A DNA stretch of 64,000 bases from an uncultured Pelagibacteraceae bacterium (GCA_902520335.1 CABYNS010000001.1:240001-304000), one strand, 5' to 3'; shown: positions 16,877 through 25,605, counted from the first letter of the stretch. Numbers and translations: made by a program. Notes: a model not told the origin generated them from the sequence alone.

Positions 16877-17523
16877 AATTTAATCAATTTTTTGTCTTGT
16901 AATAACTTTAAAGATATTATTATTGATGCTGTTTTAAGAGATTTTATCTCATTAAAATTTTTTACTACTGTTTTCAAGTACTCTCCATTTTTATTATTAC
17001 CAGTTCTCAAAGATGTAAATCTATTTATTTCAATATTTTTTATATCATAAATAAATGCAAAAAATTTTGCTCTTGCGAAATTATTTCCAGGCATAAGAAA
17101 TATTTTGCCTTTATTTAATTCAATCAAATCTTTGCTTTTTATATTAATATTCAGTTCTTCCTTCACTTCTCTTATAGCAGCTGCTTTAAATCTATTATTA
17201 TTTACTCCACCAGATACAAACTCCAAATTAAATTTTCCTATTGGCACCCTAAATTGTTTAACCATTATGGTTTTGACTTGTTTATTTGATTTAATAATAG
17301 GAACCACCACAACACTATCACCCTCTAAATGAACAGCTCTTGTGATGGTTTTTTTTTTAAAAGTAATTTTGGTGTCTATGAGTGAAGTTGCAAACTCATT
17401 TTTATCCCTATTAATCTCACCAATTTTTTTTATATGGTGAAATTTCAATTTATTTTTTTTGATTAATTTGTGCCATTCCTTAAAATTTACTCTATTAATT
17501 TTACTTATGAATTTATTCCTCAC
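16873..17523 (-). CDS. NUDIX-domain protein (ADP-sugar pyrophosphatase-like)
   Basis: A 216-residue protein containing a NUDIX box. The catalytic helix REVKEELNI (about residues 116-124) fits REUxEExGU with Asn for Gly. The upstream GGVNNNRFKAAAI gives the Gly but lacks the first conserved Glu of the box. MPGNNFARAKFFAF continues the fold. NUDIX enzymes cleave nucleoside diphosphate linked compounds such as ADP-sugars. In this operon it could recycle a nucleotide sugar or release a sugar phosphate. It abuts the next epimerase gene exactly (0 bp) and overlaps the previous one by 4 bp. Confidence 0.75.
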   Translation of the reverse strand: MRNKFISKINRVNFKEWHKLIKKNKLKFHHIKKIGEINRDKNEFATSLIDTKITFKKKTITRAVHLEGDSVVVVPIIKSNKQVKTIMVKQFRVPIGKFNLEFVSGGVNNNRFKAAAIREVKEELNINIKSKDLIELNKGKIFLMPGNNFARAKFFAFIYDIKNIEINRFTSLRTGNNKNGEYLKTVVKNFNEIKSLKTASIIISLKLLQDKKLIKL

Positions 17524-18528
17524 TTATTTAGCAAAGTAATTATATCTTGATTCTAGTTTACTTTTATTTTTTATATACCAATTAATTGTGTAAAATATAC
17601 CTTTTGATAAATTAATTTTATTTTTAATATTATATTTCTTTGCAAGTTTTACATTTAAAACTCTTTTTTTATCACCAACTTTTTTTGTATTTTTATTTGA
17701 TTTTTCAAAGATAATTTTTGGCTTTAATCTAATTTTGCTACAATTTATAATCTCATTAACAAGTTTTTTAATTGTAACACCCTTGCCGCTACCAATATTT
17801 ATAGGAACTTGAATATTTTTATTTATAACTTTGATAATCGCATTAGCAACATCATCAGCATAAATAAAATCTCTTATTGCTTTTCCATCTCCCCAAACTT
17901 TTAGAGGATTTTCACCATCAAGAACTCTCTTTATGATTGAAGCAACCACCATCGAATTTTTAGGATTAAAATTCGCAAAAGGACCATAAATATTTGCAGG
18001 TCTTATCACATGTAAACCTTCAAATTTAAATTCTTTTTTGTATGCTTCAATTTGTAATTCCCCCATTCTTTTGGCCCATCCGGCATATTTGTCATTTGGA
18101 GATGGAAAGTGACTCCACATATCTTTTTCTTTCATGTTAGATTTTTCTCCGTAAACTCCATAGGTGCTAGTATATAAATATCTTTTTACTTTATTTTTCT
18201 CAGATGCGTAAAGTAAATTTACTGCAGAATATAAGTTCGACATCATAAAACTACCTGGATTAGAAAAGTTTATTTTTGGAGAGCCAGTAATTCCTAATAG
18301 ATTAATCACACAATCCATATTTTTTGTAACTTTAAGACAATTATTTATATTTATTAAATCTGTTTTAAAAAACTTTTTTATTCCTTTTGGCGATAAATTC
18401 TTATTATCCATTGAAGCAACATAAATTTTCGCACCATGTTTTTTAAGTTTAGGAATCAATGCTTGACCAACCATTCCAGTTCCGCCAGCAACTAAAACAT
18501 TTTTATTTTTAAAGTTATTTTTTGGCAT
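17524..18528 (-). CDS. NAD-dependent epimerase/reductase (extended SDR, GDP-fucose-synthase-like)
   Basis: A 334-residue extended SDR: VLVAGGTGMVGQALIP at residues 10-25, TSTYGVYGEKS, and IYGPFANFNPKNSMVVASII. The active-site tyrosine and lysine are in YAGWAKRMGE, where the spacing is YxxxxK, one residue longer than the canonical YxxxK. Two other genes of the same operon (15929 and 21453) show related variations. The enzyme probably epimerises or reduces a keto sugar bound to a nucleotide. It overlaps the E1-beta-like gene by 14 bp. Confidence 0.82.
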   Translation of the reverse strand: MPKNNFKNKNVLVAGGTGMVGQALIPKLKKHGAKIYVASMDNKNLSPKGIKKFFKTDLININNCLKVTKNMDCVINLLGITGSPKINFSNPGSFMMSNLYSAVNLLYASEKNKVKRYLYTSTYGVYGEKSNMKEKDMWSHFPSPNDKYAGWAKRMGELQIEAYKKEFKFEGLHVIRPANIYGPFANFNPKNSMVVASIIKRVLDGENPLKVWGDGKAIRDFIYADDVANAIIKVINKNIQVPINIGSGKGVTIKKLVNEIINCSKIRLKPKIIFEKSNKNTKKVGDKKRVLNVKLAKKYNIKNKINLSKGIFYTINWYIKNKSKLESRYNYFAK

Positions 18529-19432
18529 TATTTAAGATTCCTAAAATCTTATTTGAAATTTGGTCAGCGTTTGGAGGCAGATTATCAACTTTCTTATGAA
18601 AACCTGCACTTTTATCAGATAGACCCATAGTGAATATTTTTTTATTTGTGAGATGATTAACTTTATTAGCTAAACTGTTTGAAATGCCATCTACATAATC
18701 ATCATCAATTATAATCCCTCCAAATCTAGAGTTAGAAACACATTTAAGTGCTTTTTTAGATATCTTAAAAGGTTTAATCCACAAAATATGAATAATACCG
18801 ATTTTGTACCCTTTTTTTTCAAGTTTTTTTTTTGCTTCAATAGCTTGAAACCTTGTGATTGAGATCGCAATAATAACAAAATCTTTTGTTCCGGTAATAT
18901 CATCAATTAATTCTTTTTTATTGTTGAAACTTCCTCGATGTTCAGAAACATAATAAACTTCTTCCTCACTCATAAAACTTTTATAAATTTTTTTATATTC
19001 ACCTGGAGTCATTGGTGAAACAATTTTGACACCAGGCATTCTGAAATAGAGTGAATGATGTGATGAACCTGCGACAGGTCCTATTGCTCCCTCCATACCA
19101 ATACCGCGAACAAATACTGGACAAGGGGTATTCCATATTTCTTTACTTTTAGCAGCATAATTTACAATCATTGGGGCATTATACCAATTGAACCCTTGAT
19201 ATCTAATCACATATATGGGTCTATTTTTCATTAAGGCTGATCCAGTAACAATTCCTCCCCCTGCAACATCAGCCATGGACAATTCTATCATACCATCTTT
19301 CTCATACAACTCTGGTAGAGTTCCTCCAACCCAACCTACTGCGGTTAAACATTGACCAAAAACTTTACCTTTTTTCTTTTTTAGATGATTTCTAATGATC
19401 TTTTTTATAGTTTCTCTAACTGTTTCCGCCAT
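18515..19432 (-). CDS. Thiamine-diphosphate enzyme, E1 beta-subunit / transketolase C-terminal-like
   Basis: A 305-residue protein with the pyrimidine-binding and C-terminal transketolase domains of alpha2beta2 2-oxo-acid dehydrogenase E1 beta subunits. Visible segments are IELSMADVAGGGIVTGSALM, YVIRYQGFNWYNAPMIVNYAAK, the GSSHHSLYFRMPGVKIVSPM active-site loop with paired His, and the C-terminal swivel domain FVIIAISITRF. It forms a pair with the alpha-like gene, which it overlaps by 28 bp. No E2 lipoyl or E3 gene lies nearby. Such an orphan E1 in a sugar operon probably transfers a two-carbon ketol/acyl unit or decarboxylates a 2-oxo acid for sugar synthesis rather than feeding the citric acid cycle. 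Confidence 0.85.
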   Translation of the reverse strand: MAETVRETIKKIIRNHLKKKKGKVFGQCLTAVGWVGGTLPELYEKDGMIELSMADVAGGGIVTGSALMKNRPIYVIRYQGFNWYNAPMIVNYAAKSKEIWNTPCPVFVRGIGMEGAIGPVAGSSHHSLYFRMPGVKIVSPMTPGEYKKIYKSFMSEEEVYYVSEHRGSFNNKKELIDDITGTKDFVIIAISITRFQAIEAKKKLEKKGYKIGIIHILWIKPFKISKKALKCVSNSRFGGIIIDDDYVDGISNSLANKVNHLTNKKIFTMGLSDKSAGFHKKVDNLPPNADQISNKILGILNNAKK

Positions 19433-20244
19433 ATTTCATCAACCTTTTGTTTAATTTTTTTATCAATTCTTTCACCTATAGAACCTAAATATTTTTTTTC
19501 ATTTAAATATCTATCAAAGATTTCGTCACTATCTTTCCCCGCGCCTGCGTGCCAAAATAATCTATTTGTGTTAATATTTAAAAGCATTGGCTCTTTAAAA
19601 AAATATTTTTGGTATTTGTATATTTCTTTTGGATTATCATTTAAGTCGTAACCTCTCATTTTAAAAGATCTCGCAACTTCATGCATATGCCAGTTTCTTC
19701 TAACTTTTTTTTCGGTGAGTATTGAAAGGTTATTGTCCTCTACAATAAACAAAATAGGTAATTTTTTTACTGATGCCCATCCAAGAGCCCCAAGCACATA
19801 GTCCTCTTCTGCTGAGGCATCTCCCATAAAAACAATTGTAGGTTTTCTTGATGTAAAACAAGCACCTATACCTATTGGGACCTGAGTGCCCATATGTCCA
19901 TCGTGGCCATACATTTTTATCTCTTTTGAATATATGGATGCAGATCCTCCCATACCTCTTGTGTTGCTTAACCTATAGTTTCCCAATAATTCAACAATTA
20001 AATTTTCAATTTTTCCTCCGAATGACAAATATGTAGAATGGCACCTATGTTGAGCAAATATCAGTGGTTTTATTTTTTTATTAAATATTAAAGTCGATAA
20101 AGTTGCTGGGGTGAATTCTTGTCCAGCAGATAAATAAATCGGTATCTTGATAGTTCTATTTTTAGAATAATTAAAGGCATTAATTTCAAAGTTTCTACAA
20201 AGAGATGCTTTTTCAAAAACTTTTATTCTTAATTTTTTATCCAC
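19405..20244 (-). CDS. Thiamine-diphosphate enzyme, E1 alpha-subunit / transketolase N-terminal-like
   Basis: A 279-residue E1-alpha-like subunit. The ThDP/Mg site is GDASAEEDYVLGALGW followed by VEDNNLS, that is GD...NN with about 28 residues between, where GDA replaces the usual GDG. The active-site region HRCHSTYLSFGG and the RGMGGSASIY segment match the E1-alpha family. It is shorter than housekeeping PDH E1 alpha (~330-360). It starts inside the cupin gene (8-bp overlap) and ends inside the beta subunit (28 bp). Its likely partner is that beta subunit. See the E1-beta entry for the role. Confidence 0.85.
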   Translation of the reverse strand: MDKKLRIKVFEKASLCRNFEINAFNYSKNRTIKIPIYLSAGQEFTPATLSTLIFNKKIKPLIFAQHRCHSTYLSFGGKIENLIVELLGNYRLSNTRGMGGSASIYSKEIKMYGHDGHMGTQVPIGIGACFTSRKPTIVFMGDASAEEDYVLGALGWASVKKLPILFIVEDNNLSILTEKKVRRNWHMHEVARSFKMRGYDLNDNPKEIYKYQKYFFKEPMLLNINTNRLFWHAGAGKDSDEIFDRYLNEKKYLGSIGERIDKKIKQKVDEIWRKQLEKL

Positions 20245-20902
20245 TTTTAGAACAAGTAAGTATTATTATTTTTTTATTTATTTTAAATACCTCAGAAAGT
20301 TTTCTAATAGTATTAGTTCGAACTATATCTCCTGCAGACAAAACATAGTTTTTTTTATTATCCACAAGTCCTCCATCTAAAATTCCAAAAATGGTATTTT
20401 TATTTCTATTAGAAACTAATTTATTTATATTTTTAATTTTTTCGACAGTAATTTTTAAATTTTTATATTTATATTTATTGCTACCAAATTTTGGGGGAAC
20501 CTTAAAAATAATCTCATTTTCTAATCTTTTCATTTTTTTTTTTCCCTCATAAGGTTTATTTTCTCTTCCATAATTATCTTTATATCTAACTAAATCATTT
20601 TTATTTATTGGAGTTTCAATTTCTAAAACAATACTATTCTTTTTTGATAAAGACTTTGTAGAATGAAATAGCCCTGGTCTTATCATAAGTTTATCAGGCG
20701 CTTTAAGTATTTTCTTTTCGTAAAAACCAATCATTACCTCAACCTTTCCATCTAAAAGAATAAAGCCTGTTTTCTTTTTTGGGTGACAATGTAAGGATGT
20801 CTTTTTTCTAGAATTTATTTTTAAATGCCATGTAGCAGCATTATTAGTTTTGCAAATTATATATTCCTCTCCCCAAGGTTTTTTTACCATTAAATTTTTC
20901 AT
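20237..20902 (-). CDS. Cupin-domain protein, mannose-6-phosphate isomerase/epimerase-like
   Basis: A 221-residue protein of two cupin halves. The first begins with PWGEEYIICKTNNAATW and has the metal-binding motif SLHCHPKKKTGFILLDG (about residues 36-52; two His and a Glu-like position replaced by Thr/Gly). FHSTKSLS gives the later His. The second half (from ~130) is degenerate. Similar double cupins in glycan clusters are sugar isomerases or nucleotide-sugar binding proteins. It sits between a DJ-1/PfpI gene (3 bp apart) and the E1-alpha-like gene (8-bp overlap). The exact reaction is unknown. Confidence 0.72.
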   Translation of the reverse strand: MKNLMVKKPWGEEYIICKTNNAATWHLKINSRKKTSLHCHPKKKTGFILLDGKVEVMIGFYEKKILKAPDKLMIRPGLFHSTKSLSKKNSIVLEIETPINKNDLVRYKDNYGRENKPYEGKKKMKRLENEIIFKVPPKFGSNKYKYKNLKITVEKIKNINKLVSNRNKNTIFGILDGGLVDNKKNYVLSAGDIVRTNTIRKLSEVFKINKKIIILTCSKSG

Positions 20903-20905
20903 CTT

Positions 20906-21439
20906 TTATTTTTCTTTAGAATATAATTCTAATGCAGCTTTCATCCAAGGTCCCAAATCTTTGTAATGTGCTGTTGTGACTATTTTTCCATCAATTACGG
21001 CTGGAAGATCAGTGTAGATTGCTCCTGCATTTTCGATATCGTCTTTCATACTATAATACCCAGAAATTTTTTTATTTTTAACAACTTTTGCTGAAATTAG
21101 TAATTGAGCACCACTACAAATACATGCAATTACTTTTTTTTCTTCATGAAATTTTGATATAAAATCAATTATATTTCTATTCTGTCTTACTTTTTCTAAA
21201 GCTTTTACACCACCTGGTATTACTAAAAAGTCATAGTCAGAAGTTTTAATGGAATTTATATTTTTTACAGGATGATTTTTGTTAGGAGGAATATCAGTTC
21301 CCAAAATTCCTTTCACTGGTTTTCCCTCGTTCAAGCAAACATCAACGTCAAAACCTTCTTCAAGAAGTCTGTAAAAAGGATATATAAATTCATGATCCTG
21401 AACTAAATTACCAGATAATATTACAGCTTTTTTTTTCAT
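20906..21439 (-). CDS. DJ-1/PfpI-family protein (glutamine amidotransferase-like fold)
   Basis: A 177-residue DJ-1/PfpI fold. The nucleophile elbow is IACICSGAQLL (Cys at about residue 108), and the conserved acidic residue is in the early strand region (LLEEGFDVDVCL, SDYDFLVIPGG). The final TTAHYKDLGPW resembles the PfpI C-terminus. Family members act as deglycases, hydratases or proteases. One inside a sugar operon may protect from or process a reactive keto-aldehyde intermediate. It lies 3 bp after the epimerase-side gap and is part of the same operon. Function inferred. Confidence 0.8.
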   Translation of the reverse strand: MKKKAVILSGNLVQDHEFIYPFYRLLEEGFDVDVCLNEGKPVKGILGTDIPPNKNHPVKNINSIKTSDYDFLVIPGGVKALEKVRQNRNIIDFISKFHEEKKVIACICSGAQLLISAKVVKNKKISGYYSMKDDIENAGAIYTDLPAVIDGKIVTTAHYKDLGPWMKAALELYSKEK

Positions 21440-21452
21440 TATTTTTTTATAT

Positions 21453-22403
21453 CTAATAGTTCTTTAAATACCATCTTAAAGTTTTTTTAATACCTTCATC
21501 TAAAGTAATTTTTTTTTTCCATTTAATTTCCTTAAGCGCTTTATGACAGTTTAAAAATACACTATTTTTAAGGCTTTTTTTGGTTAAATCATTTACTATT
21601 TTAAGCTTTTTGCCAGATAAATTAATTATTTTTTTTACTAAGTTGTTAATGGAAATTAAACTTCCATAACCGACATTATAGACACCAAATTTATTTTTTT
21701 GATTTTTAATAGCCAATTCAACAAAATTTATTAAATCATCAATATACAATAAATCTCTGCCCTCATCACCTTTGCCCCAAACAATCACTCTGTTGTCTTT
21801 AGCATTTATAACTTTATTTACAGTTGCTCCAAAAACATGTGATTTATCTAAATCAAATTTATCGTATGGGCCGTAAATATTTGAGTGTCTAATCAATGTA
21901 TATTTATTTCGATTTAATCTTGAATAAAACTCACCAAGTTTTTCAACATATACTTTCATCCATCCCGCACCAAAATAATTAGAGTACATCTCTCTATTCG
22001 GGTTAAAATTATTTTCTTTTAAAGCTTTTTTTGAAGATCTGTACATCACTGTACAGCTAAATAAAATAACATGCTTGACGTAATGGTCATAAGCAAGTTT
22101 AGTCACAACAGAGTTCATAATTGCATTGTCATTCACATGAATATAAGGTTTTGAAATAATTTCTTTAGCTCCAGAAGTTGTAGCTGCAGCTTGAATAATT
22201 ATTTCAGTATCTTTTAAAATTTTTTTTACTTGATTAGGTTTGGTCAAGTCACATTTGATTAATTTTACACCTTTAATTGAAGGTTTATTCTTTAAATAAG
22301 TTCCAATTATTAGATGATTTTTAAATTTTTTTTTAAATTTAATGGAAATATTTTTTCCTATAAATCCACTAGCTCCAAATATTACTATTTTTTTCTTTTT
22401 CAA
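21453..22403 (-). CDS. NAD-dependent epimerase/reductase (extended SDR, GDP-fucose-synthase-like)
   Basis: A 316-residue extended SDR with IVIFGASGFIGKNI (residues 6-19), the SCTVMYRSS strand, and IYGPYDKFDLDKSHVFGATVNKV, close to GDP-fucose synthase. Where YxxxK is expected the sequence is NYFGAGWMKVYVEK, so no tyrosine stands four residues before the lysine. With the enzymes at 15929 and 17524 it forms a set of three related, non-canonical members. It is the first gene of the ten-gene minus-strand operon, and its start is 51 bp from the divergent heptose kinase, so a shared regulatory gap is likely. Confidence 0.82.
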   Translation of the reverse strand: MKKKKIVIFGASGFIGKNISIKFKKKFKNHLIIGTYLKNKPSIKGVKLIKCDLTKPNQVKKILKDTEIIIQAAATTSGAKEIISKPYIHVNDNAIMNSVVTKLAYDHYVKHVILFSCTVMYRSSKKALKENNFNPNREMYSNYFGAGWMKVYVEKLGEFYSRLNRNKYTLIRHSNIYGPYDKFDLDKSHVFGATVNKVINAKDNRVIVWGKGDEGRDLLYIDDLINFVELAIKNQKNKFGVYNVGYGSLISINNLVKKIINLSGKKLKIVNDLTKKSLKNSVFLNCHKALKEIKWKKKITLDEGIKKTLRWYLKNY

Positions 22404-22454
22404 AATAATATAATCTATATTTGTTTAATTTTAATTATCAAGAAAAACAATCAT

Positions 22455-23435
22455 ATGATCATATGTAAAACACCTCTAAGAATCTCTTTATTTGGAGGTG
22501 GTACTGATTTCCCTGTTTGGTTTAAAAAAAATAAGGGGATGACAATATCATTTACAATAAATAAATATTGTTACTTAAGTTTAAGAACTTTGCCTAACTT
22601 ATTTCCGTTTAAATATAGATTACGATATTTTGTTAACGAAACATCTAATAGTTTAAATGGAATTAAACACCCAAGTATTAAAGCAGTTTTAAAAAAATAT
22701 CATAGATCTCAAGATGGATTAGAAATTGTTCATAGCTCTGATATTCCAGGATTATCAGGACTTGGCTCTAGTTCTGCATTCACAATATCTATGTTGAATT
22801 TAATTCACAGATATAATGGAATAGATATAACAAAAAAGGAATTAGTTAAAAAATGTATTAATATTGAGCATAATATTTTAAAAGAATCCTCAGGCTTTCA
22901 AGATCAATATGCTTGTGCTTATGGTGGATTAAACTTGATTCATTACGATAAAAAAAAAATAAAAATAAGCAATCTAAAAATTAAAAAAAAAAACTTAAAT
23001 CATTTAATTTCTAATTCGATTTTAGTTTATTCAGGAATTCAGAGAAAGTCAGAACTTATTGAAAGAGATAAAATCAAAAATATTACGAAAAATAATTATA
23101 GACTGGATAAAATTTTAGAAATTACAGGAAAAGCAAAAAAAATTTTAGAATCAAACTCTAATTACAGTATTAGATCAATTGCTTACTTATTAAATGAAAG
23201 TTGGAAATTTAAAAGAGAATTATCTAAATTTGTTTCTAATTCAAAAATAGATCAATTATATAATTTTGGATTAAAAAATGGTGCAATTGGTGGAAAATTA
23301 TTAGGAGCTGGTGGGGGTGGATATGTTTTGTTTTTAACAGAAAATAAACAAAAACAAAAAAAACTCATTACAAGATTGAAAAAAAATGTGTATTTTAAAT
23401 TTTCGGTCGATCAGGAGGGATCTAAAATTCTTTAA
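22455..23435 (+). CDS. hddA: D-glycero-alpha-D-manno-heptose 7-phosphate kinase (HddA), GHMP kinase family
   Basis: A 326-residue GHMP kinase. It starts MIICKTPLRISLFGGGTDFP, the typical HddA N-terminus. The ATP-binding loop PGLSGLGSSSAF follows at about residues 99-110. The C-terminal GAGGGGYVLFL is the third family motif. It phosphorylates heptose 7-phosphate at C1 on the alpha side in GDP-D-glycero-D-manno-heptose synthesis. A longer reading frame upstream has no support, and this ATG gives the usual family start. GmhA and a HddC-GmhB fusion follow on the same strand, completing the pathway. Confidence 0.9.
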   Translation: MIICKTPLRISLFGGGTDFPVWFKKNKGMTISFTINKYCYLSLRTLPNLFPFKYRLRYFVNETSNSLNGIKHPSIKAVLKKYHRSQDGLEIVHSSDIPGLSGLGSSSAFTISMLNLIHRYNGIDITKKELVKKCINIEHNILKESSGFQDQYACAYGGLNLIHYDKKKIKISNLKIKKKNLNHLISNSILVYSGIQRKSELIERDKIKNITKNNYRLDKILEITGKAKKILESNSNYSIRSIAYLLNESWKFKRELSKFVSNSKIDQLYNFGLKNGAIGGKLLGAGGGGYVLFLTENKQKQKKLITRLKKNVYFKFSVDQEGSKIL

Positions 23436-23479
23436 ATTCATGTTAGAAAATATTTTTCAAAAATAAAAATTAAAGCATA

Positions 23480-24424
23480 ATGAAAAGATTAAACATTTTA
23501 GTTACTGGTGGTGCAGGTTATTTAGGATCTATGATTTCAACTAAATTAATAGAGATTGGACATAATGTAACTGTTATCGATATTTTAGAATTTAATAAAA
23601 CTTCTTTGTCTCATCTTTTTGTTAAAAAAGGATTTAAATTTATAAAAGCTGACGTTAGAAATAAAAAGTTATTAAAAAATTTAGTAAAAAAAAAAGATAT
23701 AATAATTCCTTTAGCTGCTTTAGTGGGTGCTCCGTTGTGTGATAAGCATCCAAAAAAAACTAAAGAAATTAATTTTGATACAATAAGATATATCTTATCA
23801 ATTATTAAACCGAGTCAAAAAATGATATATCCGAACACTAATTCTGGCTATGGAATCGGAAAGAAAAATAATTTTTGTGATGAAAAATCGCCTTTGAATC
23901 CAATATCACTTTATGGCAAAACAAAAGTTGATGCTGAAAAGATAATTTTAAAACATAAAAATTCTGTTGTATTTAGATTGGCAACAGTTTTTGGATATTC
24001 TTTTAGAATGAGGACCGATTTACTTGTAAATTTTCTTGTAAATAAGGCTGTTGTAGACGGAGAAATTAAACTCTTTGAACCCCATTTTAGAAGAAATTAT
24101 ATTCATGTTTTAGATGTGGCGAATGCTTTTATATTTGCAATAAAAAACTTTAGTAGGATGAAAGGAAACATCTATAATGTTGGTCTTTCTACTGCGAATT
24201 TAACTAAATTAGAATTAGCAAAATTGATAAAAAAATATGTGAGTGGAACAAAAATAAGAATTATAAAAAATAGAAAAGATCCCGACAAAAGAGATTATTT
24301 TGTTAGTAATAAAAAAATTGAAAAATTAGGATTCAGGCCAAGTGTCTCAATAGAAGATGGAATAAAAGAACTTAATTATATTTATTCAAATTTTAATTTT
24401 AAAAAAAACAAAAATAATTATTAA
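23480..24424 (+). CDS. NAD-dependent epimerase/dehydratase (extended SDR)
   Basis: A 314-residue extended SDR with ILVTGGAGYLGSMIS (residues 5-19), the DVRNK strand, PNTNSGYGIG, and a canonical YGKTK active site (about 148-152). It sits between the heptose kinase gene and the HddC-GmhB fusion gene (2 bp from it), so it probably modifies a GDP-linked or free heptose derivative. Similar epimerases accompany HddA/HddC in other bacteria and make modified heptoses. The precise sugar cannot be deduced. Confidence 0.85.
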   Translation: MKRLNILVTGGAGYLGSMISTKLIEIGHNVTVIDILEFNKTSLSHLFVKKGFKFIKADVRNKKLLKNLVKKKDIIIPLAALVGAPLCDKHPKKTKEINFDTIRYILSIIKPSQKMIYPNTNSGYGIGKKNNFCDEKSPLNPISLYGKTKVDAEKIILKHKNSVVFRLATVFGYSFRMRTDLLVNFLVNKAVVDGEIKLFEPHFRRNYIHVLDVANAFIFAIKNFSRMKGNIYNVGLSTANLTKLELAKLIKKYVSGTKIRIIKNRKDPDKRDYFVSNKKIEKLGFRPSVSIEDGIKELNYIYSNFNFKKNKNNY

Positions 24425-24426
24425 AG

Positions 24427-25590
24427 ATGATTATAAATCAAGCTGTAATCTTATGTGGTGGTTATGGAAAAAGGTTAGGAAAAATAACTTTAAAAACCCC
24501 AAAACCTTTGATTAAGGTCAATAATCAAACAGTTCTTGAACATATAATAAAATATTTGACAAGATATGGAATAGATAATGTACTCCTATTATGTCACTAT
24601 AAATATTTAATATTCAAAAAAAAATTTCATAATAAGGTTTTTTATGGAGCCAAGATAGAATGTTTAGAGGAGAAAAAACCCCTAGGCTCTTCTGGAGCAT
24701 TATACAATGCAAGAAAGAAATTAAAAAGAAACTTTTTATTTTGTAATGGTGATACTTTTTTTGATATAAATTTATCAGATTTAATCTATGAATTTTTTCG
24801 AGGAAGAAAAATTGCTCAATTAGCTCTTAAAAAAAAAGATTACACGAAAAAATACGATACTTTTGGATTGGGAAGAAAAAATTTATTAATTAATGATTTA
24901 AGAAGAAAAAAAAAATTTATCAACTCAGGTGTATGTATTTTTTCAAAAAAAATAATACCATATTTAATAAAAAATGGTTCTCTAGAAAAAAGCGTTTATC
25001 AAAAACTTATTAGATCTAGGAACATATATGGCAAAGAATATAAAAATGATTTTATAGATATGGGAAGTATTTCAAATTTAAAAAGGTTGCCCAAATTTCT
25101 TAAAAAAATATCTTTTAAACCCTGCATTTTTCTTGATAGAGATGGAGTGATTAATAAAGACACTGGCTATGTTTTTAAAAAAGAAAATTTTATTTGGAGA
25201 AGAGGAATTTTTAATTTTATAAAGAAATATAATGACAAAAATTACTTTGTAATAGTTGTTACAAATCAATCTGGGATAGGAAGAGGATATTATAAAGAAA
25301 AAGATTTATTAAAATTAAATGATTGGATGAATAAAAAGGTTCGGTCTTATGGTGGAAATATTGACAAAATTTATTTTGCACCTTTTTTTAAATTGTCAAA
25401 AATAGCTAAATACAGAAAAAATAGAAAAATGAGGAAACCAGGTGTAGGCATGATAACAAAAGCAAAAAAAGAATTTAATATAAATATCAGTAAATCTTTA
25501 TTGATTGGTGATAGTGAAGTTGATAAACTTACGGCTATAAATTCAAAAATGAAATATAGAATTATTAAATTTAGCTCTTCAATAAATTGA
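24427..25590 (+). CDS. Fusion of sugar-1-phosphate nucleotidyltransferase (HddC-like) and heptose-bisphosphate phosphatase (GmhB-like)
   Basis: A two-domain protein of 387 residues. Residues 1-225 are a sugar nucleotidyltransferase: ILCGGYGKRLGKIT, PKPLI, and FCNGDTFFDIN. From about 232 a HAD phosphatase follows: FLDRDGVINKDTGY, VVTNQSGIGRGYY, and GDSEVDK. GmhB normally carries a zinc loop with three Cys and a His. The matching stretch here (YFAPFFKLSKIAKYRK...MRKPGVGM) has none of them, so the zinc site is lost. The two steps (phosphatase then GTP-dependent transfer) are consecutive in GDP-heptose synthesis, which explains the fusion. It precedes GmhA by 15 bp. Confidence 0.88.
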   Translation: MIINQAVILCGGYGKRLGKITLKTPKPLIKVNNQTVLEHIIKYLTRYGIDNVLLLCHYKYLIFKKKFHNKVFYGAKIECLEEKKPLGSSGALYNARKKLKRNFLFCNGDTFFDINLSDLIYEFFRGRKIAQLALKKKDYTKKYDTFGLGRKNLLINDLRRKKKFINSGVCIFSKKIIPYLIKNGSLEKSVYQKLIRSRNIYGKEYKNDFIDMGSISNLKRLPKFLKKISFKPCIFLDRDGVINKDTGYVFKKENFIWRRGIFNFIKKYNDKNYFVIVVTNQSGIGRGYYKEKDLLKLNDWMNKKVRSYGGNIDKIYFAPFFKLSKIAKYRKNRKMRKPGVGMITKAKKEFNINISKSLLIGDSEVDKLTAINSKMKYRIIKFSSSIN

Positions 25591-25605
25591 TCTAGAAAGA
25601 ATGTA

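Noticed and set aside
18709..18906. Separate 65-residue frame inside the E1-beta gene on the same strand
   Set aside because: It is in another reading frame and has no family features; the E1-beta frame is fully conserved through it.
22314..22454. Upstream extension of the HddA gene with 47 extra residues
   Set aside because: It overlaps the divergent epimerase start and reads as low-complexity Phe/Lys/Asn. The internal ATG at 22455 gives the conserved family start MIICKTPLRISLFGGG.
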